40,475 bases of DNA from Elysia marginata (Eukaryota; Mollusca; Gastropoda; Plakobranchidae). A program made the position numbers and the translations under genes. Below the pieces are notes generated by a model, which made no database searches, was not told the origin of the DNA, and saw only the letters and a list, made by a program, of their open reading frames with translations. Shown here in pieces: positions 11,801 to 25,444 of the stretch (position 1 is the first letter of the stretch; every line of letters begins with the position of its first letter). Location of the stretch: positions 170,871 to 211,345 of the forward strand of contig BMAT01000127.1 in assembly GCA_019649035.1 (NCBI GenBank), read 5' to 3'.

Positions 11801-14800
11801 AAAGTGTGAACAAAAAGCCCAAGAAAGTATAATTTGTCTATATTGGCTGCACTGTTCTATAAATTTTAAAATATTTATTGCCTGAAAAGGCTCTGCCATT
11901 GACAGAAATCGAATAGGAAAAAAAAAGGACCCAGTAAGAATGCTACTGCAGCTTCAACCTTACGTTCTGTCATTGGATTGTAGTCAGTAAAATGGTGGTT
12001 ACTGTGATGTATGTATGTATTATTAATGTTACGCCAGTACCTTAAACCCTACCGGCATATTGTAACCCCGCCAGGTAAATTTATATCCACTTCCATACAA
12101 GAATAAACACTTCCGGTTCTAGACAAAAATGGCTTCCTCATGTTTTGATTGACTGTCTTCTTTTGCATGTATTAATCCAAATACATCACAGTTACCATTT
12201 AACACAATTGTAAAAAAAATTTGAATAATTATACTGAATGTGTCAAATTATTTTTATTTTATTTCTTATTTTTATTTATATATTTCATACACTATATTAA
12301 TTCCTTTACAGAAATTTGGCTTCGTTACTCAGCATAACTGTGTCGCCACAGAGCTGCGCCACTAATGCCCCAGCAGAACAGTACTTTTGAAGGCCAATTT
12401 TAACCCATATGCAGGGTCTTGCAGGCGCATATCAGAAATTCAAGAATTGCCTGTAGCTGAGTGCCCATTTTACAGGTGTTCGGACTGGGGAATATTTGGG
12501 TAAATTGCTTTCCCAAGGCAAATGCAACATGGCATGGTCGGGAATTGAACCCGCGACCTCTAGATCTTGAGTCCAACACCCGAACCATTCTGCCACGCTG
12601 TCATAAAGGATCTATGCAACCCTATAAACTTTAAATAAGTTACAAATTTTTTCCCTACTAAATAAGAAAGCAAAAAGATAAAAAAGAGCGCACCTTAAAA
12701 CAAAACTTATCACATTTAATGACCCATCAGTTTTCTAAAAATATTGGAAAAAGTGCAGCTTTTAACAAATCATCTAACTGAAGAGGAACAACTATGCATA
12801 TTTGAGTTTAAATAAATAAGTCAACTGAACACAAGTGCTTTGTAATAGTGTGACTAACAAACAAAAAAAAAACCAAAATGGCTGAAGATTCACTATAGTA
12901 TCTGATTGCTAAAAGGCAAATAACTTTTTCAAAAGCCATACGCAGAGTGAGAAATGCACAACACTGAATGAATAAAGATCACTGCACACAATTAGCAGCA
13001 TATTCTGAATTCCTTATAACTTTTCTACCTTATGAAGATAATCTTGCCATTATGAGACAACAAAGTATTGGTTCTAACTATTTCATTAAAAATTTCCAGC
13101 TAAAATTTGAAATACATATGCACAGTAAAAAAAAATTCAGCTCTTTATTCTGAGTTAATCCTAAAAAAAGGTAATCCAAACAATTCCTACACAGTTGTAA
13201 AGCAAAGCAGTGACTTAGCATTAAGAGAGTATTGCACTAATTTTATACCAGTAAAGGAGTAAAAAATACAGCTTATCCTGTAGCTTTAAAAAGAGTATTT
13301 TTACAAGCCAAGCCGAGTTCAGAATTGCATGAATCCCCAACCCAAAGAAAAATTTGTTTCAACAGGTGTAGGAAATTTTAATGAATGTTAATTTTCTGTA
13401 TAAAAAAAAACAAAAACGCTGAAAACACTGTATTCAGCTTTCATATAATTTTATGCTCAGCTTCCTAAGGCAATCTTAAATACAAACTGAGTTCTAATTA
13501 CATTTTTTTCCCCTGGCGTTTCAAGGCAACAGCAAAGCAAAAAGCAAGAAAAACATACATGTAAAAATGATAGTGTAAGATAAATTTTGTACCTCTAGGA
13601 TTCTCTCCTGCTCTTTCTTTCGCAGCTCTCCAAGTCTGTCCTTCTCTCGTCTTGCCTCGTCTTCAACAGCTTGTTGCTCTTGCAAAAGCTTTTGCTCTTG
13701 TACTGCTTTGTTCACCTGGGAAACAACAAACACATTTCTTCAAAGTCTGATCTCCTGTTATGATTGGCTTGCAGATACCTAAAGCATACACCAATAGATA
13801 GCAAAACTATCTCTGTTTTTGTTCTAAAACCTCAAAAAATCTTTAAGCCTATATGGTTCCTGGTATTTTTTTCCCTATAAACATTATTATTAAAACAAGA
13901 ATTTTGAAAGAAGCACAAAAAAGAAGAGTTTTTAAAAAATCTGAAAATTGTACGAAACATCTTATCTTTTTAAGATTCAAAGGTTGAGTAATTTTTAGAG
14001 ATATTTTGGAATGTTAACATACAATTTACTTTCAGCCAAATTTTATAAAGGGTAGTGAGCTCTTCTGAAAACTGACCGAGGTATCCATTTTTCTATTTAC
14101 AATATTGAAAGTTAAAGATACTATAAGAAGAATGATTTCCTACTTTATCTCTGCAAAGGTTATTAACACGCTCCTCCTGGGCATCTACTGTCTTCTCAAA
14201 GTCAGCATGTCTCCTGAGCAGCTCTTCAACCTCCTGAATTGAATTGCCAGTTTTGCCTCCCTTGATTAGTGGCTCACGAAGCGTCATCCATGCTTCTATT
14301 TGTTCAATTTCATGTCGCAGTTTCTGAAATGATTTTATCTCTCAAATAAGGGTTGTATAAGATTTTAAGAATTTTACCTTCAGGCAATATAGTATAGAAC
14401 GTTCTACACAATCTTTACACAATTCACATATTCAGCGCTATCATGAAGTTAGTTCTTAGTTAAGAAAAAATTCGTACATGTACATTATAAGGCCATTGGT
14501 ACCTTTGAAATAAAATTATTACATGGATTCACTGATCACAGCAGCACTGACAGCATAGCATTATAGTTATCAGAATGGAGTACAAACAGCAAGGCCTCAA
14601 GATAAAAAACCTCACAAAAAACCCCTCTAAAATGAGACAAAAAGATAAAACCTAACAAATCTTATTAAAAGCAACATTCAGAACATTTCCATTTCCATAA
14701 TTTAAAATGTTGTACGGAGCAGCTACTGTGAAAACAAAAAAGACACAATTCAAAATTTTAATAAATTTTATAAAAATTTTGAATTATGTCTTTTTTGTTT

Positions 14801-17800
14801 TCACAGTAGCTGCTCCCTAAAACATTTTAAAGGCGTTTTGAGGCTTAAAAATGACAGGACAAAGAGTAAAAAGAAGGCACTTAAACTAATTTTGAAATTC
14901 TTTTGTGATTTAAAAATAATAAATATGCTTGTTTTCAAGAATGGAAATACATAACAAGAAAAAAGAACAATTTAATTTCCTGAAAAAAAATAATGGAAAG
15001 TAGATGAATGATCCTAATGAGTCAAACTTCATCATTGAAAGTCAAAATACAATTCCACAACTATTCTATTTTACCACAAGCCCAACTTCCAGCATACCTG
15101 AGTTTCCAGATTTTGTTCGTGCAAACTGCGTCTATGTTCATATGTGCGCTTTAATCCTTCAAATGAATCATCTAATTGGTTCATTTTTTCATGGATCTGA
15201 AATTAAAAAAGTAGAAAAAAAATATTGAAAAGTTATATGAGAGCTAGGAAAAAGAAAAACAGTAATTTTTCTATGTGATTTTCTTTTCACAAAATCATCA
15301 AATTTATCTGAATCAAGCAAGTCTGACATAATTATAAAGCTTAACTAAGAATTTGGGAAACAGAATTGGGAGGTACATTTTCGTCTTTTTCGTTATCTTG
15401 TAGCCTTAGAATGGGATGTTTTTTTCAAGTGTTAAAATTTCGCGCAATTTACACACTTATGAGTGGAAAATTGTTCAAAATTTTTTTCTTTTTTTTTCTT
15501 GTGTAAGAAGACAAGCAACGAAATGTTGTGCCTTGCTGGACAAAGATTTTGATCATATTGATCTCCCACAGTTGTAAGTTTTTCTTTGATAAACTTGAGA
15601 AAAATTGTTCATTCCATGTTGTTTAACAATTTGGCAAGTCCCATTTCTCGATTAAGGGTCAGTACGGCAGCAAAATGCATTTTTTCTTTTTCATAGTAAA
15701 ATTTGGATTTGTGTTTCAAAAAGATGTTTGGAAGACAAAAGTTACAGAAAAATGTTTATTTTGTCATTTCCAATGTTTGGTTGCTATGGAAACCGATTAT
15801 TATAACCGCCATATTAGATAAAATAATAAACTTTAGGGCTTTATAAGTCAGAATCTCAACAAAGTTATGCATTCTGTAAAATGCAATTGTTTATTACAGT
15901 CAATTAAAAAATGTTGTAAGATGCATATTTACCTAGCCGCTTTTTCAGATTTTTTAATAAATTTTTTTGAGTTTGCATATAAGATAAAAGTGCCAAAAAG
16001 TACTGTTTTCAAGCAAAACATTTGCAAACCAAAAACAAACAAAAATATTGAATAAAGCTTCTGACAAAATCGAGAACAGTGCATTGGCAAGTCATATGCA
16101 CATTGCTCTAGTAACTTTTGGAGATATAGAAAGATACGTGTAAAAAAAAGACATTTTGAGAAAAATGCAAACGAAAATCAAATATAAGACAGAAAAAGAA
16201 TCCTGAGGTTTTAGGCAATGCATTTGTGTATGTCTACCATCCCCATATCTATTCTTCGCCTGCAGGTCAGCAAAGTGCATTCTGTCACCTAGCCAGTTGC
16301 CACCCACAGTATACTCGCTGTCAGTATCATGAAGTTTAGATGTAAAACGAGGACAAAAGCTATTTTTAGAGGCTAAAAGTAATAAGAAAAAGACTATAGA
16401 AAAAATTCCTATGATATATTTGAATGGCCTTCACCTTGTTTGGTGTTTGTGTTGACATTGCACGCTTGGAAAGTGGATTGTTCCCAAAGTACACTGCAGT
16501 CTAGGGTTTATAATAGGGGCAATAGTTTATGCAATGTGCTTTTTCCCTGTTGAAATATATTTTTATAGCGTTTTGGCGTAGTCCTTATTTTCAAAATTAT
16601 GAAAAAAAAAAACCCTCTTTAGGTCCATTTTTTTGTGCGTTTTTTACTCTAGTCAAAATAAAACTTTATAGCTTAGTTGTCTGAAAGCTGACACAACTAG
16701 AGCTACAAGAAATTAACAAGTTAATAGGTAAATCGGACAACAATTTATCCAGTGCATACAACCTAAACTGCTTTAGTTTCTAGTCCGTTAAGTGGAAATT
16801 GGATTTACCCTTGTACTAGATAGATTAAAGATTAAGATTAAATGATAGACAGAAGGGAAGAGGGGAAGAGTGTGGTGCTAAAAGAATGATGCAAGAGATC
16901 CCTTAGCCTACAGCTATTGTTTTAAATTTGAAATAATAACAATACTGTATTTAATAAAAAAGTCTAAAATCCACTAGAAAGTGCTTGATAGAGCAATACA
17001 TAAAATTGACATTAAAAATTACAAATGTATAATAAAGAATTATATCACACTGAATCTGAAATCTTTTTGTCTCTCTTACCTCATCTGAGAGGAAGTGCTT
17101 GTTGGAAATGAAAGCCTCTCCAGTTTGTTTGAATTTGTTGAATGCATCTACATGGCTGTCTATCTCTGCTTTATGTTCCTTGTAGAGTGTCATCATTGCC
17201 TCAGCTCCTGGCAAATCATGGGCTAGTTCGTCAGCTGTTATCATGGCCATCATCTCACTCAGCCATGCCCTAAAAATGTATAGCGATACAATAACCTCAA
17301 CTCTTAGCAATTATATGGTTGGATTTGTAAAAGAAATAAGCCAATGAAAGAAGTAGGCCCATAAATGTTGGATGAAATTGAAAAAAGAAGTAAGAATATA
17401 TGTATTGAATATTCATTTCACGGCTAGGATTACTTTTGAGGCAGCTCATCCAAATGGCTAGAGGTGTTGAACAAATACAAATTAAAACTGAAAAAAAAAT
17501 TACAATGGAGAAAAAAATATTAGAGTATGTAAAGTGATAACTAAAGGTAAAAGATTTTACTCATTGATGTCACATCGCACACTTTGATCAATGAAAACAG
17601 AGGTCGTGCCACACACATCTTTATGGCATAAATAGTCGGTATCTTTTTCACAACAGATTTGATTGAAATTCTACAAAGAGTACATTTTTGGCTTTAAAAA
17701 AATGTATGACACAATAAGTAAATTTCCTCGTATTAACACAACTCTCTCAAGTTAAGCTAACAAAGTGCTTCACAGGTGTATGTTGGATGCATGGGCCTGT

Positions 17801-20800
17801 GAGCTCAATGAGCTAAAAGACTTACTATAACATGATAGGCAAAGTGATCTGAAATTCGCACTTACGTTAGTTCACGGAAGTCATTAAAATACATTTGCAG
17901 CTGCTCAGCCTGATTGAGCTTCTCTTTGCGATGGCCTGCCTTCTCCACAAGAGTATTCCAAGCTCCTACCATCTCCTCATGCTTGGCAGCAATATGCTCT
18001 TGTGCATCAGGGAATGTGCCAATTAAACGCTCTGCTTCTTTAGTAATGCTTTCTACTTGATCACTGATAGCAGCCATATCACGCTGGAAACATCAAAAGT
18101 ACAGTGCAGGAAAGGAAATTTACTACAGCGTATCAATTTTAAACAAGCTAAATGGAAGACATGTAAAGATTTCTTAGTATGATGCAATCTATTTTTTTTT
18201 CAGAAGATACACTTTAAAAATAATGACATCCAAAATGAATGACCTAAAACCTGAATTATTCTCAACATCCAAAATTTTCAGAGTAATGTCAATTATGAAG
18301 AGAATACATGTTTTCTATACAAAAAACTTACGTACTATGCCCATGTCAAGAAATAAATATTCACGATTCACTTCCCCATATCTAAAATACTTGTCTCAAA
18401 GATATTCTCAATATAAAAATGCAAGCGTTTTGACTCCTAAAATCCATGTACAAATCTGATATAAAATATCAGTAAACTGACCTCTAAACCATCATGCCTG
18501 CTGATTAGAGCCTGGCTACTTTCGAGATCATGACCAAAGTCATCACTAGACACTACCAGATCTTTTTCCTGAATCCACTCCAATGTGTCATCTGCGTCTC
18601 GCCCATACATATGAACCTCTTTAGCTCCACCCAGAGCCTGAGAGGAGTAAAAGGCAGAATATAAGATCTTTTACTTGATGAAGCTCTCTTAAATTCATTA
18701 AAGATAAATAGGATGAGAAGAAAAGGCAGGGTGTGAAGGGAGGGAGAGAGAAAGATGTGCATTGACATTTTTTGTTTAAGTTACATCTTCTATTACTATG
18801 TTAATATGAAAGTACTTAGAGTAAACAAAATATATGATTATTATTTCTACAAATAAATATGGCATTCTCAGTAGAGCTTCAAACTGATCACAACAATAAT
18901 CTACACATATTGTACATAAATAAAAGAACTGAACTGCAAATAAATGTTTGTAAACACAGAAAAAAGAGCATAACTATGGATTAAGGAACATCTCAAATTT
19001 TTATTACTCCAAACTCACATCTTGTCTAGCCTGAGCTATTTCTTTAAGCTCAGCCCACTGAGCTTGGATATCTTCAGTTCTGGCTTGAATATCTTCAGCT
19101 GCAAAATGACCATCTTTGAGCATTGTCTTAGACATGGAAACAACTCGTGTTACTCGCTCCTCATTGTTGCTCAGCTCATGAAGAAAGTCTTCAAAACGTT
19201 GTTGTAAGACCTGAAATATAATGAAATTAGCAATATAATACAAAATAAAGATTTGCCAAACCATACTTGTGGAGAAAACAGATGCAGGCTTTTAGAAATA
19301 AAATTTACACCTAAACTCATTCTTTAACAAATTTTAAATGCTACAAAGTCTACATCTATTATATACAATTTATTCGTGACTGTGGTCTTGCAAAATGATA
19401 ATAACAGTTGAAGGCAAACTTTTTAGTGATATCCATAGAAGTCTCCATATTACATTAAAATATTTAAAAATCTGAGACATACAGTGAAAAATGGACATGA
19501 AGAAAGTCCATAATGAAGACCCAATTCAAACTATCTTAAAATATGTCTTTCCACAAATCCAAATGAGCTGGATATTACAGTTTCAATACTCTTGGAGGTT
19601 GATAAAAATTATAGTGTAGACACACACATTGGATGAAACTACGAAAATTTTGTAAAAAATATTAATAAAAATAAAATTGTAAATAAAAGTATCTGACATT
19701 CTACTAATAAGGAATGATAGCATAAAACTTTAACATTCAATGCTTTTTACATATCCTTAACTTTATGAAAACTGCTAAAACCCTAAAAACTTCCACCTAG
19801 GGCTTCATTGAAAGTGTTGGGAAACTTCAACAACTGATGGTTTTAAAGATTCAATCGTTGCCTTCAATATCAAAACTAGTTAAAACATGACAAGTTTACC
19901 TCAACATGCTCCAAATCTTGTCCATAGTCCTCAGAGGATGCAATGACCATGCTGTCACCAATCCACGTCTCAACGCCATCAGCAGACACGTAGAATTCAT
20001 AAAGTTTGAGACTGAGGGTCAGCATGTGTCTCCTCTGTGTGGTCAGATCTTGGAGGTGAGCATACTGTTGTTCCAAATTAGCCTGAAGCACACGTAAAAA
20101 TCATAAATGAAATAAAATTGTGGAAGGAATAAACATTGAAAAAACATACATATCAAAAGTTTAGTGCGATAAAAATACATTTGTAATGCAGGAGTGGCGC
20201 AAGAAAAATTTCTCCTGATTAAAAATAAATCTTTACCATATACATTCTTATCAAAAGCATAATTTTCCAACCACATATGTAATAGAAATGTGGATGATGC
20301 CGTATTGCATGTCCTAAATAATATATTCCGACACCTTGAAAAACCCAGTACATCCATTAGACTTACGTTTTACAGCTTTTCAAGTGCATTCAACACAATA
20401 CAGCCAAATGTGCTATGTGACAAGCTAGTGACCTATAATGTTGCCCCTTCAATTATTCTCTGGATACTTAAGTATCGGACAGCCAGACCTCAATGCGTAA
20501 AACTGAGTTCTACTTGGAATTCGGACACAATCACTACTAATACTGGAGCTCCTCAGGGCACAGTCCTCTCGACTTTTCTTTTTTCAGTGTACACATCGGA
20601 CTGTAGGTCAGCACACAGTCTCTGCATTATTGATAAATATGCCGACAACACAATACTTACTGGAGCTATAAAAAATGACCAAGTAACCAATTACTTAAAT
20701 GAAATAGAATCCTTCACCAGATGGTGTAATAATAATTTTTTTAATATTAAATGTTGAAAAAACAAAAGAAATGATAATCGACTTTCGTAGGAACAAAAAA

Positions 20801-23020
20801 TATCTAAAGCAAATCGTGATTGATGGCAAGGAAATAGAAAGAGTTTAGAGCTTTAAATTCCTTGGAGTAGTAATTGACGACAAACTGTCTTTTAATAAAA
20901 ATGCTGATCATGTAATTGCAAAACTTGAACCTCATATGTACTGCCTTAGAAAACTCAGATCTTTTAATGACCATAAATTACTCCAAACATTTTACTCTTC
21001 AGTCTTGACCAGTGTTTTAACCTTTGGCATCCAAAGCTAGGGAGGCAATATCAACAGTATTGACAAAGATAAACTTAACAAAATAATTGAAAAAGCGGCA
21101 GGGTAGTGGGAGTGAAACAATTGAATTTTGAGACCCTTTGCAAAGAACGGACTTCCAAAAAGACAAAACAAATACTAAAAGACAAGACACACCCTCCCTT
21201 TAAGGAATACGACAGTCGACTTAGTGGACGTAGCGGAAGATACAGGATGCCAGCGGTCAAAACCAACCGGTACAATGATTCTTTTATACCAAGATCTTTA
21301 AAACTATTGAATGAAAACTTTACAAGAATTTGATTTCCCCCCTAGAAATTTACTACTTATCAAACTTTGTTTCTGTGATAGTGATTTTAATTAATGCTAG
21401 TATGTGGTATTAGCCTATTTCTATATATGTGAGAATATACACATTATTTTATTATTTATAATTTATGCCTTTTATGTGACAAAATAAGTAATATTTAAAT
21501 TCTACATCATTGAACTCTTAGTTACTAACCTATTTACCTATTCTTTTTTGTATATCTCTATTTACTTGAAATATATCGTTTTTTTATTTCACAATATATG
21601 AGCAGTCAATGTAATGTAATTACTATAAAGGATTAATAAAGTTATTCTGTATTCTGTATAGTCTTACAAAGGAAACATATTAGAAGCAACATAAAAAAAA
21701 GGAGTAGTTACGGAATGTTGTCATTTAGCAATGTATACAATGCCTGAAAGATATTTGAAAACTTTAAACCAGTGAAAAGATTTTAATATCTTGATTGTGA
21801 CCTGAATTTTTGTATTTGGAATATAGGGAATCAGTTATAGCTACTCTTGACAAAATTAGAGAAAAAGTATTCAGAGGTTTAAAGCTACATATGATTTCAA
21901 GAGGACTTGTATCCCTCACTTGAATATCTTATTTCCAGCCATCATTTTAATGATTTTATGAATGTATAGGATCAAATACATAATAAACTTTCTTCTCCAT
22001 TTAAACATCACCTCAACATGATATTTTGGGATGCTACTACACAATTATTATCAAATCTTTAAACAAGACATACAGCTACAGAAAGATTAAGCTACAATAA
22101 TAACTTACTAGGCAAGTAACCTACCTGTGTTTTGATGATATTGTCAGAATCATAATGCTGCTTGTCTGTCAATGTCCTGCTTAATGCAGAAAGCTCTCCA
22201 ATACTGTTGCCAAAATTGTCAATGTCTCGCTCAAGAGCATCAAGCTTTTTCGTCAAAGCCTGGTGAATGATCATAAAAGTAAAAATAATTTTATTAAACA
22301 AGGTCTTCAGAAAATTATCAAATATAATAGCGATAATCAGTCACTGAAAACTAAATCAACAATACAAAAGATAAACGCCTCAGATATCAACTGTAATGAC
22401 AAAGCGATAGCATATTTTATATGGTTAAGGGTCTGGAAGATCTTTAAAAAAAGAAAAATTAATTGAGTTAGCTGAGATTTGAAGTTATACACCGTTTTCT
22501 TTTAAGATTTACTAAATTTACTACATAATAGAAACTCAAAGTATTTTGCAAAAAAACCATGAAAATTTTTAAATGATACTGACTTTTTTCTGTAGTGATG
22601 TATGCTTTTGAAATTCAAATATTTTGTATCCATTACTCAATAAATTCTACTATTGTTTTCTAATCATGCATTGAGGTTTATTATTTATTACTATAATTAT
22701 CATCATATATGTTTTAGCAATACTTTTATTAAATAACAGCATAAATGTTTCGTAGTTTTGTAGTTTAAAGATTGCCTTACTTACTGTTAAAAAAAGTTTT
22801 TAAAAAGTTAATCTTGATGTTTGCAGGTTTCAATAATTTTTTATCGATCAAACTAACTATTTTTATTGCGAAGTGTTTTGAGTTATTTAAACAAAATCTG
22901 ATGTATAAATAAAATTTGTTCAATATTGTTATTGTTATTTTTATAATTACTATAATTATTAAAATTATCATTAATTTTATTATAATTCTTCTTCTTCTTC
23001 TTCTTCTTCTTCTTCTTCTT

Positions 23021-23051
<31 letters not shown>

Positions 23052-25409
23052 TTATTATTATTATTGTTATTGCTAATAAACTGAAGCATGAAATTTTTAA
23101 TAAACATAATTATAATCAGATAAACATGATGTGAAAATTCTACCTGAACAGAATCCTGATCCTTGCCATAATCTGAGCTGGTCAGCTGTGGAAGTTTTTC
23201 CTTCATCCATTGCTCCAACTCACTCACTTCTGTGTAAAACTGTAGGAGACACAAAAATCCTTTATTACGTGAGAAATTTTGATTTACTTGTCTTTGACAA
23301 AGAATGGAACATTGCAAAAAACAAAACAAAAAAAAACATCGCTGCATTCAGAATTAAAAATGAATATAATTTTTGCAATCTATGTGGTTGGTTAAGCTTT
23401 GTATGAAATATTTTTTCATTTTTTTCTTTGATATGATAAATTGCTTTGTTTTTAATAACAACAAAAGCATATGGAAAACTTAAATAATAATCATTATCTT
23501 GGTAAGTTGCCGATTTAAGACACAGATTCAAAGATGTTAAATAGCTATTAACTACAAAATGGCTGATAATGAGTATGTTTTGCTAAGCTACTCAATCTAC
23601 AATGATATACAAGCTATAAGACAAACAAATATCTGAGGATAACCTTTTGAGCTTCAAGGCTGTCTTGTAACTTAATTTTTCTGTCGGAAGTCTTTTTCTT
23701 CAGATCCGAAAGTTCATGGTGCAGATCATCCAAACGAGTCTGAATGTCAGCGGCTGCAAAATGTTTAACCCGAACCATCTGTCTGGCTGAATTAGCTACA
23801 GCCTCAATGAGAGGCTCATGAGCCACTATTTCAGATTCCAGGGCCTAGAGTAAAAAAGGGGGAAAAAGTTAACTAAAATTAAAAGAAAAAGATCAATACA
23901 AGTTTTAATTAGTGAGGTTACAAACGATACAACCAGATCTGAAGAAAACAGTTATTTTATGGTGTTATACTAAGCAAAAATGATAAGTTTGAGATACAGA
24001 AAATTTTCTCTGAGAGTTGACCATCAAACTTGTGAATTGGCGTTTTGTGTTAAAGTTACATGTATTTTCTTTTATTCTATTTTTCCTTGTTTTCCAATTA
24101 ATAAGTTGTAGAACTAAATAAACTTAAAATACCGATACTTGTTCTTTCAAATAAAATATTTTAATTCTAACTATAGCATAAAACTGACCGCGCCTTTAAT
24201 CTATAGAGATCAATTGTAGTTACACATTTATTTAAAGCAACACAAACAGACATACACATAACGAGCAAAATAAGTTTAAATGTTGGAAAAATACATGTTG
24301 CCAATACATTTTCAAGCAGGGTTATAATTATTCTGACAGTGACAAAAAGATTCCATTTTTTAATACACAGATTACTACCAAGTGATTGATACAGCACAAA
24401 TAAGTGATCATTAGAACAAAAGTATCAACAGCAAATTAGAGGAAACCATTACAATTTAAGTAATTGAAATCCCACAATTTTTTTATAGGGTAAACAAAAC
24501 TTAAGCGAAAAACAAAACTTCAAAATAAGATTACAAATAAAAAAAAAGTTGAAATAGCAACTTTTATTAGATACACGATTTCATATGTACTAGTTGCTGT
24601 GTCATTATCCCGTGATAAAAAGTGATCATTTCTTAAACATATTTGAAAAAAAAAACTATCAAAATTTTATCAACTTAAAATGTGATTTTTCACTGACATC
24701 CACTAAAAAGACATGGCTCTGGTGAAAATAAAGTACACAACCTAAAGAAGGCCTAAAAGTGATCTAAAAAAGTGAGTGAAGCTAAATTTGTTGTCTGGTA
24801 TTTTTTTTTCCTGAGGCAAAACCTGTTCCTTTTCAACCAAATCCTCTTCATGTTCCTTAATTTCAAATTTCATTTCTCTATTGGGCTCTGAATCCATTTC
24901 TTCTAGATCAGTCTCTTCAGATAGAAGACTTTCAGTTTCTAAATTATCTTCATCCTCTTCCTCAATGTCACTCAGAACAATGCAATCCAGGTTAGTCTTT
25001 GGTATGCATGAGAGAGTTAAATGTAGAAAATTTTTATACATTTCTACTTCATAAGAATATAATCAAGAATATAATCTTAGCATCAAAACTAACTTACTCA
25101 TTTGATCAAACATTCAAATAAGAAAATTTTAAAAATTAATGCAAGTTGAATTTAGCATTGCATTAAATACTCTAAAAGTAAGATAATAACTTATCTTATC
25201 TTATAATAATCAAACAAATATTTGAAATCTGAAGAAAAATTAATTTACTTCTGATCAACAGTATTAGGCATATGAACAAAGAGAAAAAGATGAAAATGGC
25301 CAATGATAGATTTAAAAAAATTGAATCCTATAGGCTTGAACACTGAAACAATGGTAGTGGTGGTACCAGAATTAGAAGTAGTTGCATAAGTACATGTAGT
25401 AGTAGTAGT

Positions 25410-25444
<35 letters not shown>

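Noticed and set aside
12400..12588. 62-codon frame starting MVRVLDSRSRGRGFNSRPCH
   Set aside because: Recurrent artefact of translating a tRNA-derived SINE head.
12525..12603. Functional tRNA gene on the minus strand
   Set aside because: A and B boxes are present but the arms do not pair as a full cloverleaf and the sequence runs into a SINE body.
22883..23347. 154-codon frame with long poly-Lys run
   Set aside because: It is exon 19 read through into the intron and the GAA repeat; the lysine run is the microsatellite.
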